A stretch of DNA of 64,000 bases from Lepas anatifera (taxonomy: Eukaryota > Arthropoda > Thecostraca > Lepadidae): contig JAOTON010002088.1 of NCBI GenBank assembly GCA_034440635.1, forward strand, positions 434,001-498,000. The letters run 5' to 3'. Of the stretch, positions 47,072 through 58,578 are shown piece after piece. The first letter of the stretch is position 1; each line of letters begins with the position of its first letter. The notes under the pieces were generated by a model. That model was not told where the DNA came from. It saw only the letters and a list, made by a program, of their open reading frames with translations, and did not search any database. Both the position numbers and the translations under genes were made by a program.

Positions 47072-47290
47072 CCCCGGTTGCTCGGTTGTTAGAGCGTCGG
47101 GCTCCGGCCCGCTGCTGAGAAGCATGCAGTGGCAGTGCATGTCCAGGCTTGAGATCGGTTCCCCTGAGACGCTCCGGCGCTCAATCGTTTACCCGACGTA
47201 GGTCGGCTGGCAACTGACTGATGAGAGGGTGACCTGAGCGAGGCGGCCATCCCTGTGCTTTGTGGGAGGTTAAACTTTGGCTTCTAAATC
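47072..47290 (+). repeat. Possible tRNA-derived SINE
   Basis: The stretch begins with a tRNA-like 5' half (CCCGGTTGCTCGGTTGTTAGAGCG, with an A-box-like TTGCTCGGTTG) and later has a weak B-box-like ATCGGTTCCCC at about 47155-47165. It is followed by about 120 bp of body ending in gggaggttaaactttggc. The A-B spacing is larger than in a normal tRNA. No second copy is visible in the window. Confidence 0.3.
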
Positions 47291-47689
47291 AACCCTTCAT
47301 TGTGGGCGTTACTCGTTCGGGTGGTGGGGTCGGGGTCTCCGTGACAAGTCCCTTGAGGACTTTAATGAGACTCAGACTCCAACAGCCGTACTGGGAAGAA
47401 CTTGGACGAAATTTATAAAAAAACAAGATTTTTTAGTGCAAATACAATTTGAACCTTTTGGCCTTTTCGCAAACCCGGTTTGGCCTTTTTCCGTTGAAAA
47501 AAACCCGCAGTCCTGGGCAGCATCTCTAATCTTTAGAATATGGAAAAACAAAAATTAGGAGAAATTTTTTAACACTAGCACGTCTAAATTTTATTAACGC
47601 CCCCTCCAAATGGGGGTTTGATCCCCCGAAGACATTATAATGGCCGGCACAAGAAAATTTCCACCACCCCCCTCCACTGAGTTTTCCTT

Positions 47690-49215
47690 AAAAAATGTTC
47701 TGCTGTCCTTTCCAGGGGGCGCCTTTCCTATCCATGGGTGCTTATTCTTTCCAGAGGGGGCGCCTTTGCTCTCGGGGGGGCGCCTTTTGCTATCCAGGGA
47801 TGCCTGTGCTAACCAGGGGGTGCATATAATATCAAGGGGCGCCGTTGATCTTTTTCGGAGGCGTCTCTGCTGTCCAGGAGGCGCCTGCGCTATCCAGGGG
47901 CACCTATGCTATCCAGAGACCCGGATCCTTTACTCAGGGGGCGGGGGCCGCCTTTTGCTGTCCAGGGGTGCCTGTGCAAACCAGGGGCGCATATGCTATC
48001 CCGGGGTGCCGTTGCTCTTCTTTAGGGGCGTCTCTGCCGTCCAGGGGTGCCTATGCTATCCAGAGGGTGTGTTCTGTCCATGGGGCGTTTTTTGGTATCA
48101 AAGGGCGTATTTGCTGTTTTGGGGGCGCCTATCCTATCCAGAGGGCGCCCCTGCTGTCCAGGGAGCGCGATTGCTATTAAAGGGAGCTTATGATATCCAG
48201 AGGGGTGCCTTTGCTCTATGGGGGAGGGGGCGCCTCTTAGTGTACAGGAGCGCCTGTGCTAACCAGAGGGCGCCTATGCTATTCAGGGGCGTCGTTACTC
48301 CTCAATTGGGGGTGCCTTTTTCTGTCCAGGGGCGCCTCTGCTGACTAGAGGTCGCCTTTGCTATCCAGAGGGGCGCTTTTACTCAAGGGGTGGGCACCTT
48401 TTGCTGTCCAGGGTGCAGCTTTGATGTCAGGGGGCGCCATTCATATTTGAAAGTGTATTTTATTTTACACAGAGGGTACTACCCCTTCAGACAGGCGATG
48501 TGTCTGATTTTCTCTTGACCGGCCGGGGGCGCCGGCAAAATCCGGGGGTGCCACCCAAATCCGTGAGGGCCTCCCCGTACGAGGTCAAAACCAGGTGTGC
48601 AAAAATATACTATTGTACACCTTCATTTTCAAGGTGTGCAACTGCACACCCTGTCCTGCGGAATCCGCCGTCCCTGCCGCCGTTGTTCTCGGGAGGGGGG
48701 TTTCTCTCTTATCTCTCCAGGGGGCGCCTTTCTTATCAAAGGGCGCCTATGTTGTCCAGGGGGCGCCTTTTTCTCTGCGGGGGGCGCCTTTTACTGTCAA
48801 GGGGTGCCTGTGCTAACCAGGGGGCGCATGTGATATCTAGGGGCGCCGTTTCTCTTCTTCGGAGGCGCCTCAGCTGTCCAGGAGGCGCCTACGCTTTTTA
48901 AGGGCGCCTATGCTATCCAGAGGGGCGCCTTTACTCAAGGGGGGGCGCCTTTTGCTTTCCAGGGCGCAGTTTTGATGTCAAGGTGCGTCATTCATGTATG
49001 AAAATGTCTTTCACAGAGGATCCTACCTCTTCAGGTAGGCGGTAATTAGGCTTGATTTTCTCTGACCGGCCGGGGGCGCCGGCTGAGGCCTGGGGGGCGC
49101 CTCCTGGACAAAGCCAAAACAAGTGGTGCAAAAAGATACTTTTGCACCACTTGAAAAAATCGAGTGGTGCAACTGCACCACTTGCACCCTGGAATCCGCC
49201 GTCCCTGCTGACAGG
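47690..49215. repeat. GGGGGCGCC-rich degenerate arrays with duplicated tail module
   Basis: From about 47712 to 48435 a degenerate unit of about 24 bp (GGGGGCGCCTTTGCTATCCA and relatives) repeats, and a second array runs 48718-48975. Each array is followed by a related module of about 250 bp (48420-48680 and 48960-49215) containing GACCGGCCGGGGGCGCCGG, a pair of hairpins and the end sequence GGAATCCGCCGTCCCTGC. This looks like a tandemly duplicated non-autonomous element. It ends only about 115 bp upstream of exon 2 of the MARVEL-like gene. Confidence 0.7.
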
Positions 49216-49329
49216 GCACAGCTGTTTGTTCAGCTGTTTTCCCTTCTCGGATAGCTTGGAGCTATCCTGTCCCTTTTCAGGTATTACCACTCACATGACT
49301 AACGATTCCCCCCTCCGTCTTTTCGACAG

Positions 49330-49524
49330 GCCATCTGCCTCACCTGTCTGGGGCTGATCCGTCAGTATGGTCTGACCTTCGGCACTGGCGAGTGGGTCGT
49401 CTCTGGTTCCGGAATCGACCGCCAGATGGTGGGCATCATCGCCTGCGGTGGCATGGTGCTCATCACCACCCCTCTGCTGATTGCTCTCGTCGCCGGAGAA
49501 GTCGCCATTGAGAAGTCATTCCTG
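49330..49524 (+). CDS. Exon 2 of the MARVEL/Snakeskin-like four-TM membrane protein
   Basis: Sixty-five in-phase codons lie between an acceptor (ttttcgacag) and a donor GTGAGG. They encode the rest of the first membrane segment (AICLTCLGLIRQYG), an extracellular loop with GTGEW, and a second hydrophobic span (VGIIACGGMVLITTPLLIALVAG). With first exon A and exon 3 the protein is 145 residues with four predicted membrane spans, small N- and C-terminal tails and a closing LYLID-like motif. That layout matches MARVEL-like proteins such as arthropod Snakeskin, a smooth septate junction component of gut epithelia. The family call is from layout and remembered similarity, so the exact orthologue is uncertain. 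Codon use is GC-rich in the third position, unlike the surrounding repeats. Confidence 0.8.
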
Positions 49525-49928
49525 GTGAGGAATTCGGGACACCGCAAGTCGATATTTTCTAGTTTTCTACTCCAAGGATCTGGTGGTGTTTGGAGGGGGA
49601 AGAGTCTGCCTGCCAGCTGCCTAGGCTAGAGATCCTGTGATTTTAAACTGATGCACCAGTCTCGCCGAAAAAATTACAGATTAAAAATATCTATCTTTTT
49701 ATCAAGACTTCAATCAATGTTTAGAACACTGATACTGTCGTCTCGAATGGACGCGTGCCCGAATGTCAAGACGGGTCGGAAAATTGCAGCTGTATTTGAA
49801 ACTATTTGACTTCGGATGAATGCTGGATAAAGGTGAACATTGCTAATCACTGAAACGATTTGTTTCCATGAATTGTTAGCCTCAGTGCCTTACAGCCATC
49901 TGATAAGAGTTTCTGGTGCGCTTCGCAG

Positions 49929-50117
49929 GAGACTCTCTACAACGTGGTCGGCTTCATTATGATGATCACCGCCGGCATTATGGCCATCGAAACCTACCAC
50001 GACGCCAGCAAGGGTAAGACGCGTGACGCAGGACTCGCCATGGGCTCTCTCGCCATCATCAATGCCATCATCTACCTTATCGACGCCTTCGTGGCATTCC
50101 GTCTGAAGCGCGCTTAA
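49929..50117 (+). CDS. Exon 3 (last) of the MARVEL/Snakeskin-like protein
   Basis: It follows a 404-bp intron and an acceptor (gcttcgcag). Sixty-two codons and a TAA encode two membrane spans (NVVGFIMMITAGIMAIE and GLAMGSLAIINAIIYLIDAFVAF) separated by a charged loop (HDASKGKTRD), ending in RLKRA. The G-x-A-M-G-S-L...YLIDA-x-VA pattern of the last span closely resembles the C-terminal span of Snakeskin-type proteins. Phase 0 on entry agrees with exon 2. Confidence 0.8.
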   Translation, partial: ETLYNVVGFIMMITAGIMAIETYHDASKGKTRDAGLAMGSLAIINAIIYLIDAFVAFRLKRA

Positions 50118-51290
50118 GCCGTCCTTCGCTACTGCAGCGGCATCTATACGATTGCCACCGCTGCATATCTCAGCGACATCTATAATGTGTGCTGTAACAC
50201 CACCATTCCCAAAGCTTGGCGCGGCAGAAGATCGAGATGGCGCCGCAAATAATGGGAAGTGCTAGACGGCACAAATTAAGCGGAAGGCGTGCGTGCAGGA
50301 AGAGTGAAACGTCAGTGTTCCGCTTGTCGTTGTGTGCTTTGTATCTAGTAGCTGACAGACATTGGCCTCTCGCGACAGCACAAATTACTCACGCGTACCT
50401 ATCCTCATGCCCGTCACGTCGGAGATGAGGTTGACATTGGATGAGGTCATCTTTGTAATTTATTCTTTTCCGTGGATTGAGAGCAGTGTGACCGAATGTG
50501 AGATTTAAAAAACTGGCGTGTATAAGGTGAGCTGATGCGGGTACAGGAGGTGGGCAGAATGGGGCCCAGTACACAGGAAAATTTGTGACAGTATTTTCAA
50601 TGTAAAAGTATCGAGCTTTTTGCTCTTGTTTCAGCCCCTCCAATCCAGTGTTCCCCTGAGCCTTCTGTACTCGCATGTGGCACCAGTAGATAGCAAATGC
50701 CTTTAATACTTATAGCGATAGACATTATTGGCACGGCAAGAAAGCCAACTGTCACTTCGCTTCCTCTCTGGAACGAGTTCCAGCCAGTCTAGGCGGGACT
50801 GTGTTTCGTCAATGTTTGGAACTTGTAAAAACTCTCCGGGTTTGAAGAGAATCAGGCTGTTCTTACCGTCCGTTTTTTAACTGAATGATGCCGATTTCAT
50901 TTACAAGAGCTACGAACAACTGCCTTTTATGTGTGCCTACGGTGTAAAATGTTCGGATGCCTTGCTTTAGGAAGTATAAATGCCATGGCATACTTGCCTG
51001 GTGTGGAAAATTTGTGAAATATGTTGGTATTTTTCTTCGATGGCCACAGTGAGCCCTGGCGGGACCAGGATCTGTGCGTTTGGTAGCTCTCAAACACTAT
51101 GGGCGAACTTCTGCTGGTTGTACACAAGTCCAGTGTTGGCGACAGTTTTCTGTAAGCCCTATGAATACGAAATCATTTCTGACGTGAGAACTGTAGCTTG
51201 TGACGTTCATAATGGCGTCAGCTTTTGCATGTGCTTCTAATATGTTGTCGCACTATTGTACAATAAACGTCAGAACAAATCGATGAATTA
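50118..51290 (+). other. 3'UTR of the MARVEL/Snakeskin-like gene
   Basis: Non-coding sequence runs from the stop codon to just past the AATAAA at 51262-51267. I cannot exclude earlier polyadenylation. Confidence 0.55.
51262..51267 (+). terminator. Polyadenylation signal AATAAA
   Basis: A canonical AATAAA lies 1.15 kb downstream of the stop codon in 'gtacaataaacg', with a T-rich stretch following at about 51288-51302. Confidence 0.5.
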
Positions 51291-54280
51291 TTATTTTATT
51301 TAACCTCACCCTCGGCTTTTGATGCTCATTAAAAGTATTCAGTCAGCGTATGCTTAAATTTAGTCATGTTCTCACTAAATCGTGCAGATGAAATTATGTT
51401 TTCGCGGGGTGCCGGGGCCTCCTTGGCTGTGATTTTGTTCGGCGGCAGCCTGGGGGATGGGGGAGCTTTGAATCATCTGTGCCATACCGATATTCATTAG
51501 GGACAACAGATGTTCCAACACCAACAGATTTGGCTCCCTTTGGGTCTGTCAGGTTTCGGTCGGGCGGGTTGCACCGGGGAGGTCTTGGCGCCTTTGCATC
51601 TCTCCGGAAGCGTAACGCCTTATAATCAACGCATATTAAACATGTCTGTGTTTCAGCACCCAGTGTCGAGTCACATTGTGGTGCTCCCACGTCTGACACA
51701 CAGATCAATTCATGCTTCACTTCATGCTCTCATCTTCAGTCACTCGCACCTCATCATCTTCTTTTCAGAATAGAAACTGGGGGAGTCTAAAAGGGTGAGT
51801 ATAGGCCTGACTTTTTCTTTTTCTGACATCGACATCATTTGGATCGACAACCAGACGAGAAAATCACCATTCCCTTCGTTGCTCCCGGGGGCTGGTGAAC
51901 AATAGGTTTTCACCTCGCTTGCTGACCCGTGGGGGGGGCAACGGAGGGAGTTATATTCATTCATGCTCTCATCTTCAGTCGCTCTCACCTCATCATCACC
52001 CCAATTATACAAAACACGTCGTTGTAGTACGGGCAGTAAATATGTCTCTGGCTCAGCACCCAGTGTCAAGCTGCGCACTGGGTGTTTTCACGAGAGACAA
52101 ACATTATAAAAAAATTCATCGACTGTCATTGATTTGGCAGTACACCAGTCGCAAACTGAACACAGTTGTGTCTGTCTCAATAAGTATATCGACCCGAATA
52201 AATATATCGGTCTTTTAGCTGAGATGCCGGTGCATACAAATGCAAGATTTCGCAACCCCAGCATCCTGTTTGCATTCCCATGTTATCCCCCGCACCCGAG
52301 AAGTGTCTTTGCCCTTCCCCCTCCCTGAAGCTCACCCCCCCCAATATGCGAGTAGCGGTGTTCCTGCTGTGACCGTGACCCCTAACCCACCAAAGCATGA
52401 GCCCCTTCAGAATTTCGTATCGGTAATGCTGCGTGTACAGCAATACCAGTGGTAGATTTAGTTAACAAATTTGAAGAACTTTCGATACGTTTATTTCACG
52501 CAAAGGAAGAAACTGAGAAGATAGGCTGAAAACGGAAAAAACAAGAGGCTGATTTTGGACCAAACTGTTGAAGTTGTGTATACCATGCTGTCAAGGATCT
52601 TCAATGTGCTTGGCTTGTCATCAGTTTATCACTGAGATTGAAAAGCAAGAAAAAGTTGTCGACCTCGTGGTAGCCTTTGGATCTTGACGTTTTTGGATAA
52701 TTTAAGTCAAGGATGGAGGTTGATTGATGGAATTTTAGCACAAAAGAGCATCTTCGAGACAACAGATTTAACTTACCTTTTCGCTGGTAATGCTTTATAT
52801 ATGAGCTAAGGCCACGTAGTTCACAATTAAAACTCGCCTTCAGTTCGGTGCCTTAACCACCGTCAGCTCTCGTCGTGTTTCCAAGTCGGGAGATTGGCGT
52901 CTTTTCAGCTGGTATCGCACTGACGTGACGTCGTGTGACGTAGTGACGCACTGTCGTAACGTCGTGTGTCCCCGCCTCTAACACCCAGCTCCATCAACAC
53001 ATACAACAAGTCCTGCGGGTGGAGCCAAACGCACACCCCCTCGGGTTCAGACGTTCGACATCGCCTGCAGCGCTGCCACTGTGGGCCGCAGCGTCATCTA
53101 TATGCCAGCTCGCGCGGCGCCGCGCAACACCCTCAGCTCCGGAGGAGGCTGCCTACCGCAGCGCCACCTTTGTCATTAATCACGCAGCGATGTCTCTGTA
53201 ATGCTGGACTGTACATTGGAAAATCATGCAACTATTTCCTGAGGAAAGGTTCCAGAAAAATTCAGTGCGGAATTTCTTAGCTGTGCCGATTGGTAGCTTA
53301 AGAGTTTTCATGCACTTAAATCCACTACCAACAAGGCTGGAGACCTCGTATCGACCCAGGGGGTTCCTGGATGGGTTAACGTTGGTGCGGCAATATAAGC
53401 CCTTTACAAAGCCCCTGGGAGACCCAAAATCGAAGGGGTTCTGACCCCCCCCCTCGATATTTCCACCCATGACTGGCGGTACCATGGACTCTCGTAGAAT
53501 GGAAGACAAGACTGCTTGCACCAGACTCTCCCGGCAACCACAGTGACCTGTCGTGCCTGTCACTTTTGCGAGCTGCATCATCCAGGCCCAGTATAGGAAA
53601 CTGGTAAATTGAACATGCATGCAGAAAATAAGAAAATGTTTCGGTCACCATTCTTAGCTTTCGGTCAATGAAGCAGCTTTTGCCATTGTTTGTGACTGGT
53701 TTATGGCATTAGAGGGACTCAAAACCAAACATAACTGTGTCCAGATCGCTTGGAAAGCAAAACATTATCAGCTAGGTTTTTAATGCGAATAGAGCAACAT
53801 GCCAACCCGAAGATGTACTTCCTGCTTTCCTACTGATGCTTCAATTTGTATTCGTTTTCATAGGATGCTCTAATCACAAAGCGTGCAAACATAACGAAGA
53901 CAAGTTTTGTATCTCTACACTGAATTATAAGAAACGCATGTGTGTATACCCGGTAGACATTTATGCGTGCAAGTGCCTGCATCCAAACCGGAAAACGTAT
54001 AGCACGAATATCGCTCATAAAGCTGAAAAGGAAATTCCTGTACTACATCGTCGAAGCCTTTCTACGCCTTTGTGTACCGTTTCACCGCAAAATATATATG
54101 TATATACTTCATGACTTAAAAAAATTACCCCCACCGTTAACCACACCACACACACCACCACACACTATCGGAAAATAATTACACCTTATCCCTGACCTCC
54201 CGTCAAAGCCATGTCCTTTTAAGACAGTCAGTGCAGTAATGTAGGACTTTAACGTCATTTTTTCCCAGAACTAATATTAC
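51291..54280. other. Intergenic region between the convergent genes
   Basis: No gene is recognised. A diverged direct duplication links 51645-51760 with 51960-52085 (shared 'tcagcacccagtgtc' and 'tcatgctctcatcttcagtc'). Several TGACGT-type words cluster at 52920-52970, followed by a CpG-rich stretch to about 53170. The rest is unremarkable. Confidence 0.4.
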
Positions 54281-54736
54281 ATCAACTTTAAGGTTTTTTC
54301 GGGATTTAGTTTCTGTTAGGTATATAAGGAAGTTATTAATCGGATATTTTGAATCTATTTGACGATTCTTTATCAGCGAATATTATGATACTGTGCATCG
54401 ATTAAACATACATAAGAACAGAAACACACAATGGCTACCACTTCATCTTCCCAATAGGGCTACCTCCCATTTTGTTATCCAAAAATTTATTTTTTCATCA
54501 AAAAAATAGCTGAAATTGATAACATGGACTGAAAAGGTAACAAAATGGGAGGTAGCCCTATTGGGAAGATCAAGTGGTAGCCATTGTGTGTTTCTATTTT
54601 ATGTATGTTTAATCGATGCACAATATCATAATATTCGCTGATAAAGAATCGTCAAATATATTCGAAATATCCGATTATTAACTTTCTTATATACCTACCA
54701 GAAACTTAATCCCGAAAAAACCATAAAGTTGAAGTA
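54281..54736. mobile_element. Foldback (long inverted repeat) element
   Basis: Two arms of about 200 bp (54281-54480 and 54536-54736) are near-perfect inverted copies around a spacer of about 55 bp. The arms begin ATCAACTTTAAGGTTTTTTCGGG and end at the inner words ATTTTGTTATCC / GGTAACAAAAT, with a few single-base differences and small indels. Such a structure could be a foldback-type MITE and would yield a long RNA hairpin if transcribed. No clear flanking target duplication was found and no coding sequence is present. Confidence 0.8.
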
Positions 54737-54974
54737 AGTGCAGCAGCAGGTCACGCAGCTCAGCAAAAACATAAAAGTTGTATGTATGCATGTATGTATA
54801 TGTAAGGCGAGAGGCATATCGTAGGTCATTCGCGAAAACGGATGCATTTGAAGGTGATAGAACTATATTTGAAGGCTAAATGCTTCGACACGTAGTATTG
54901 TTGACACATAACATTTCATTATTTCGCAAAGCAAAGTGAAGAGCCAGTATTTTTGCTAAAAGCACATAAAAACA

Positions 54975-54980
54975 TTTATT
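54975..54980 (-). terminator. Candidate polyadenylation signal of the METTL27-like gene
   Basis: AATAAA on the - strand lies about 355 bp beyond the stop codon at 55333. Confidence 0.4.
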
Positions 54981-55332
54981 CTTTCGCAAAGCAAAGCGAA
55001 GAACCGCAGTATATATAATTTTAGTGAACAAAAATACCGTGCAATTAAAATCGTACTGAAGGCTGCGATATGTACTGTCTAGTTTACATGATCTGGACCA
55101 ACAGGAATGTGGCATATATAGGAGAAAAGTGATTATGTGCCACCTATTTTGCAGATGATGAAACCCACCGTCCTGGTCTGTTTCAGAGTTTTTCAAGCTC
55201 ATCCTGGAAAGGGTTACACGACTGAAACTATTGACTTACTACAATTTCTGACCACTATTTGGGTCGCATTGCTTGAGCGATGTTTCAGCTCGAAGTAAGT
55301 GCATCCAATGACGACTTGGCACCGTGTGGCAT

Positions 55333-55517
55333 TCACAATTTCTGGTAGATGTAAGTGATGCCCTGTTTATGCGCGAAGAAATAACGGTCCGTCACATAGC
55401 GGTCGATGCGCTTCCACAGCTTCTTCTCCTCCAGGAAGTCCATGTGCCGTTCCAATCTGTGGTACTCGGGCACTGTCACCAGGTACTCGAAGCGCATGGA
55501 GTTGATGATGTACCCAC
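55333..55517 (-). CDS. Last exon of METTL27/WBSCR27-like methyltransferase
   Basis: The exon starts after acceptor ...ccggcag and completes the glycine codon split by the previous intron, giving KPG-GYIINSMRFEYL. Sixty codons follow to a TGA. Features include the post-core stretch with EYLVTVPEYHRLERHMDFLEEKKLW and a C-terminal YFFAHKQGITYIYQKL, matching the last strands of METTL27-type class I methyltransferases, which end with a short aromatic strand motif. The gene runs convergently toward the MARVEL-like gene. Confidence 0.85.
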
Positions 55518-56020
55518 CTGCCGGACAAATGAGTGTCATATCTAGCTCGTGAGGAGCCGGCAAGCCCTGCTTCACCTGATCCATGTATGCAGAGGAAACT
55601 ATGCAGGGGCCTTGTTGGGGTGAAATCTAGGTGTTCTATAAGATACAAAATATAATTAGTTTTAGCCATCAGGCATACCGAAGTTTTATCCGCGTATTTC
55701 CTCTGAAAATATAGATAAGTGCAGAGTCGAAAAAGGTCCTCCGGTACTGGTTACAACCTCTCGCGATTGGTGCTATTCTTTTTTAATGTTTGTTTCCCTG
55801 TCATCTTCTCGGCTTACCAGAAGTCTTGATTGTATAGTATATTTCATTTTGAACGTAATTCAACTCTAATGATGAATTGAAGAGCGCTTTGCCCCCTTGG
55901 CACACCCGCTTTACCCGATTATGCCCCCCAATGGCACCCCCAGGTCCGGATTTCCCACTCCCTTCATCCGCCTATGCCAATAGTCTTCCATGAGCCAACG
56001 CGCCACCGAACAACAGTTAC
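55518..56020 (-). other. Intron of the METTL27-like gene (503 bp)
   Basis: GT-AG intron: donor GTAACT at 56020 and acceptor ccggcag ending at 55518. Nothing else is recognised inside it. Confidence 0.75.
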
Positions 56021-56150
56021 CAGGTTTGCAGATGCGGATCATCTCGTCGAATGCCTCCGGCGGACAATGACCTTGCACGAACCCGCCGGCCACCACCACC
56101 GCGTCATACGTGTTGGAAGGTAGCTCCGTCTGGTGGAGGCCGATCGTGTC
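56021..56150 (-). CDS. METTL27-like methyltransferase, motif IV exon
   Basis: The exon follows acceptor cttttccag, opens DTIGLHQTELPSNTYDAVVVAGG and includes FVQGHCPPEAFDEMIRICKP, ending with the first base of a glycine codon at donor GTAACT. The NTYDAVVVAGGF segment is methyltransferase motif IV and the EMIRICKPGG turn is the motif V/VI region typical of METTL27. The length (130 nt) and phase agree with both neighbours. Confidence 0.88.
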
Positions 56151-56937
56151 CTGGAAAAGCGCGCGCTGGTCAGTTCCAGTCACTTGCCAGCGGGACGCGC
56201 CGGTTGCGGCGTGACTATCTAGCAATCCAGTTAGACTAAATTGTGTTTCTTCGCAGTGCCCTTTGATCTGCAGAGGAGCACCGGGTTCTTTTCTCAGGGC
56301 GAGGCAGATGCCAAACTAATCCATAATCTACCGTTAAAAATGAGGATGATTGTCCCATGATCGACATTAAGTTTTGAAAGATAATCAGCTTTCATATTGC
56401 TTGCACATTTCCTTTAGATATGTTTCAACCATGGGATTTGTTTTGCGATCATATCCATGCCGCCAGTGCAATGAAATTGTGCCAATTTTCTTTCAACGCA
56501 CCTATTGAGTGACAGCTCAAAGCTTAGAGAATACATTCAGGCAGCAATATCATGCAGGCTTGATTTTGTCGCCATTACTCCCATCTAAGACCCGGGATAA
56601 AACAGTGTTTTGAGAGCCATTCGAAAGTTCTTGGATAGACAAGTTAATAGAATCTACCATGTTTAGATGAGGGTTAGATTGGGGTTAATGTAGCTCGAAG
56701 ACGATACGCTACCAAAATTATGAAGCATTTATTTTTCACTGATAAATTCCAAAGCAGAAACAGAGGATAATTGTTGGTGCATCATTGTAATTACCTTGAC
56801 AATATAAATCAAATGACATGTCATTACCATGTCGGGTCGAATTAAGAGTTTTACCTGACCTCAAGTCAACGAATTGATCTAGTACTGTCATGATGTGCAT
56901 TTGACGAGTCATAGCGATAATTCAATTCATAATATAA
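56151..56937 (-). other. Intron of the METTL27-like gene, part before the Penelope insertions
   Basis: Right-hand (5') parts of this intron hold the Penelope pair and an inverted-repeat element. This part has nothing recognisable. Confidence 0.6.
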
Positions 56938-58578
56938 ATATATAGGACTTCTCCACTAGTGAAAATGAAAAACGTTCGGAGCTTTCGGCTATATTTTATC
57001 AGCCTTCATCAGCGATTGGTCGGATCGATCGGTGGACATCGGAAGACAAGACACGTTACAAAAATTATATAACAAGTCCAAAGGATTCCAGGAAACGTGC
57101 ACGAGTAAGAGAGTTACCTACCTGAAGCACATTTTAATAACAACGCAAATTATCATATCTTGATATTCAACGATTAAGGGTAGCTTATACAGTACAGCAT
57201 AATAATGGTAGGCAATTGACGCACATCATATGCTAGTATAAGAATGCTAATGGTTAGTAAAGAGCTAAAAAGAGAATATAAGATTCATTGCAACATCATA
57301 GTTAATAAAACTAAGAACAAGTGTCTAATAATAACGGTAGGTACTTCACAAAATAAATACTAGTACAAATGTCAATGTTATGTAAAAGCTACAAAATATA
57401 TAAAGTTAAGAAACACATCCTGCCATCCTATATATCAATATAAATATAAATATAAAATATATAATACAAATACAATATATGACAATCCTATAACAATAAT
57501 ATAAAACTAGCTGATCACAAACATATGTTAAAGTTATCAAACTATTTAGAGCTACAGCTATGTATAATGGGAAGCCACCTGTCGTGAAACCTGCTCCCAG
57601 AGTTCCGGTTGATGTTGGCGTCGTTCGGTGATGTCAGTACCGTCTCACGACGGCCAGCAGTGCGGATGTAAGCGGACTCTAGGAGCAGGCGTTGATGATA
57701 GTTGGTGGCGTGGTCCAGGATTTGGGCTTGGTCAAGTGAGGGTTGCAGGTCGGTGGGTGCTGAAGCGAGGTGTTGGCTTTCGACCGATTGCTTCTCTCCA
57801 GCTTTCCTGTGTTCTTTTACTCTTGTTTGGTTCTCAGTCGGTTTCTCCGATGTAGGTGACGGGCTTGCCATTCACTGAACATGAACATTGTATGCTGTAA
57901 ATGATGTTTGAGTTCTGTTCTTTTGGTAGGTGATGTTTCGCTTTGCTGCAGAGGATGCTGGATATGGTTCGTTGTGGTTTTGACACCAGCTGTACGCCGA
58001 TTGCCCGACTTGTACGTTTTAACTGGTAAAACGACGGCCCTGTAAATGGTACCGAAAACCGAACTGGAAGAGACTGGTTGTTCGACCCCGCTGGGGCGGG
58101 AGGGCACGGGCCTTGAGCTGATGTCCTCAGCGGTTTTGGTGATGGTGGACTTGATCGTAGTTAGTGGGTATCCGTTCTGCTGGAACTTTTCTTTAACGAA
58201 TAACAGCTCCTTTCTCGGTCCTTGACAGTGCTGCAGTATCTGTAGGCTCTGATGGTGTCTGCTCGAATGGCCGCTGTGAGGTACCGAGGTTCTGTGAAAG
58301 ACTGGAAAGGGACGACCTGATTGGTGGCGCAGTCCTTGCGGTACACCTTGGTGATAAATCGGTCTTCTCCTCTTCTTATGTCGATGTCCAAAATGCGAGA
58401 TGTCGGTCTTTTCCAGTTCAGATGTCTCGTTTATGCTGCTCTCCTTATTGTTCAGGACTTGGACCCATGCGCTCAAAGCGTCATCATCTCCTTCGAACAG
58501 GATGAGGTAATCGTCGCATAACGACAAACTTGGTGACTCTTCCACCACAGGTTGTTTGATCTAGCTATGTCTTCCTCC
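56938..58578 (-). mobile_element. Penelope-like element, left copy (5'-truncated, frameshifted)
   Basis: On the - strand the order is: the catalytic-region remnant LCDDYLILFEGDDDAL (near 58480-58525), SINETSELE, then in another frame a palm-end segment ITKVYRKDC...FTEPRYLTAAIRADTIRAYRYCSTVKDRE, then KEKFQQNGYPLTTIKSTI, a linker with SVFGTIYRAVVLPVK, and a GIY-YIG region broken by a frameshift. VYRK and F-x2-NGYP are Penelope signature words. A 3' non-coding tail of about 600 bp is AT-rich and ends near 56938. Coding frames are disrupted, so this copy is inactive. It lies in an intron of the METTL27-like gene on the same strand. Confidence 0.85.
56983..57012 (-). ncRNA. Hammerhead-like ribozyme core in left Penelope copy
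   Basis: Read on the - strand it has CTGATGA, a 4-bp stem (GGCT ... AGCC) and then GAAA, the invariant core and stem II of hammerhead ribozymes. Penelope-like elements are known to carry hammerhead motifs in their terminal repeats. I could not assign stems I and III or the cleavage site with certainty. Confidence 0.4.
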
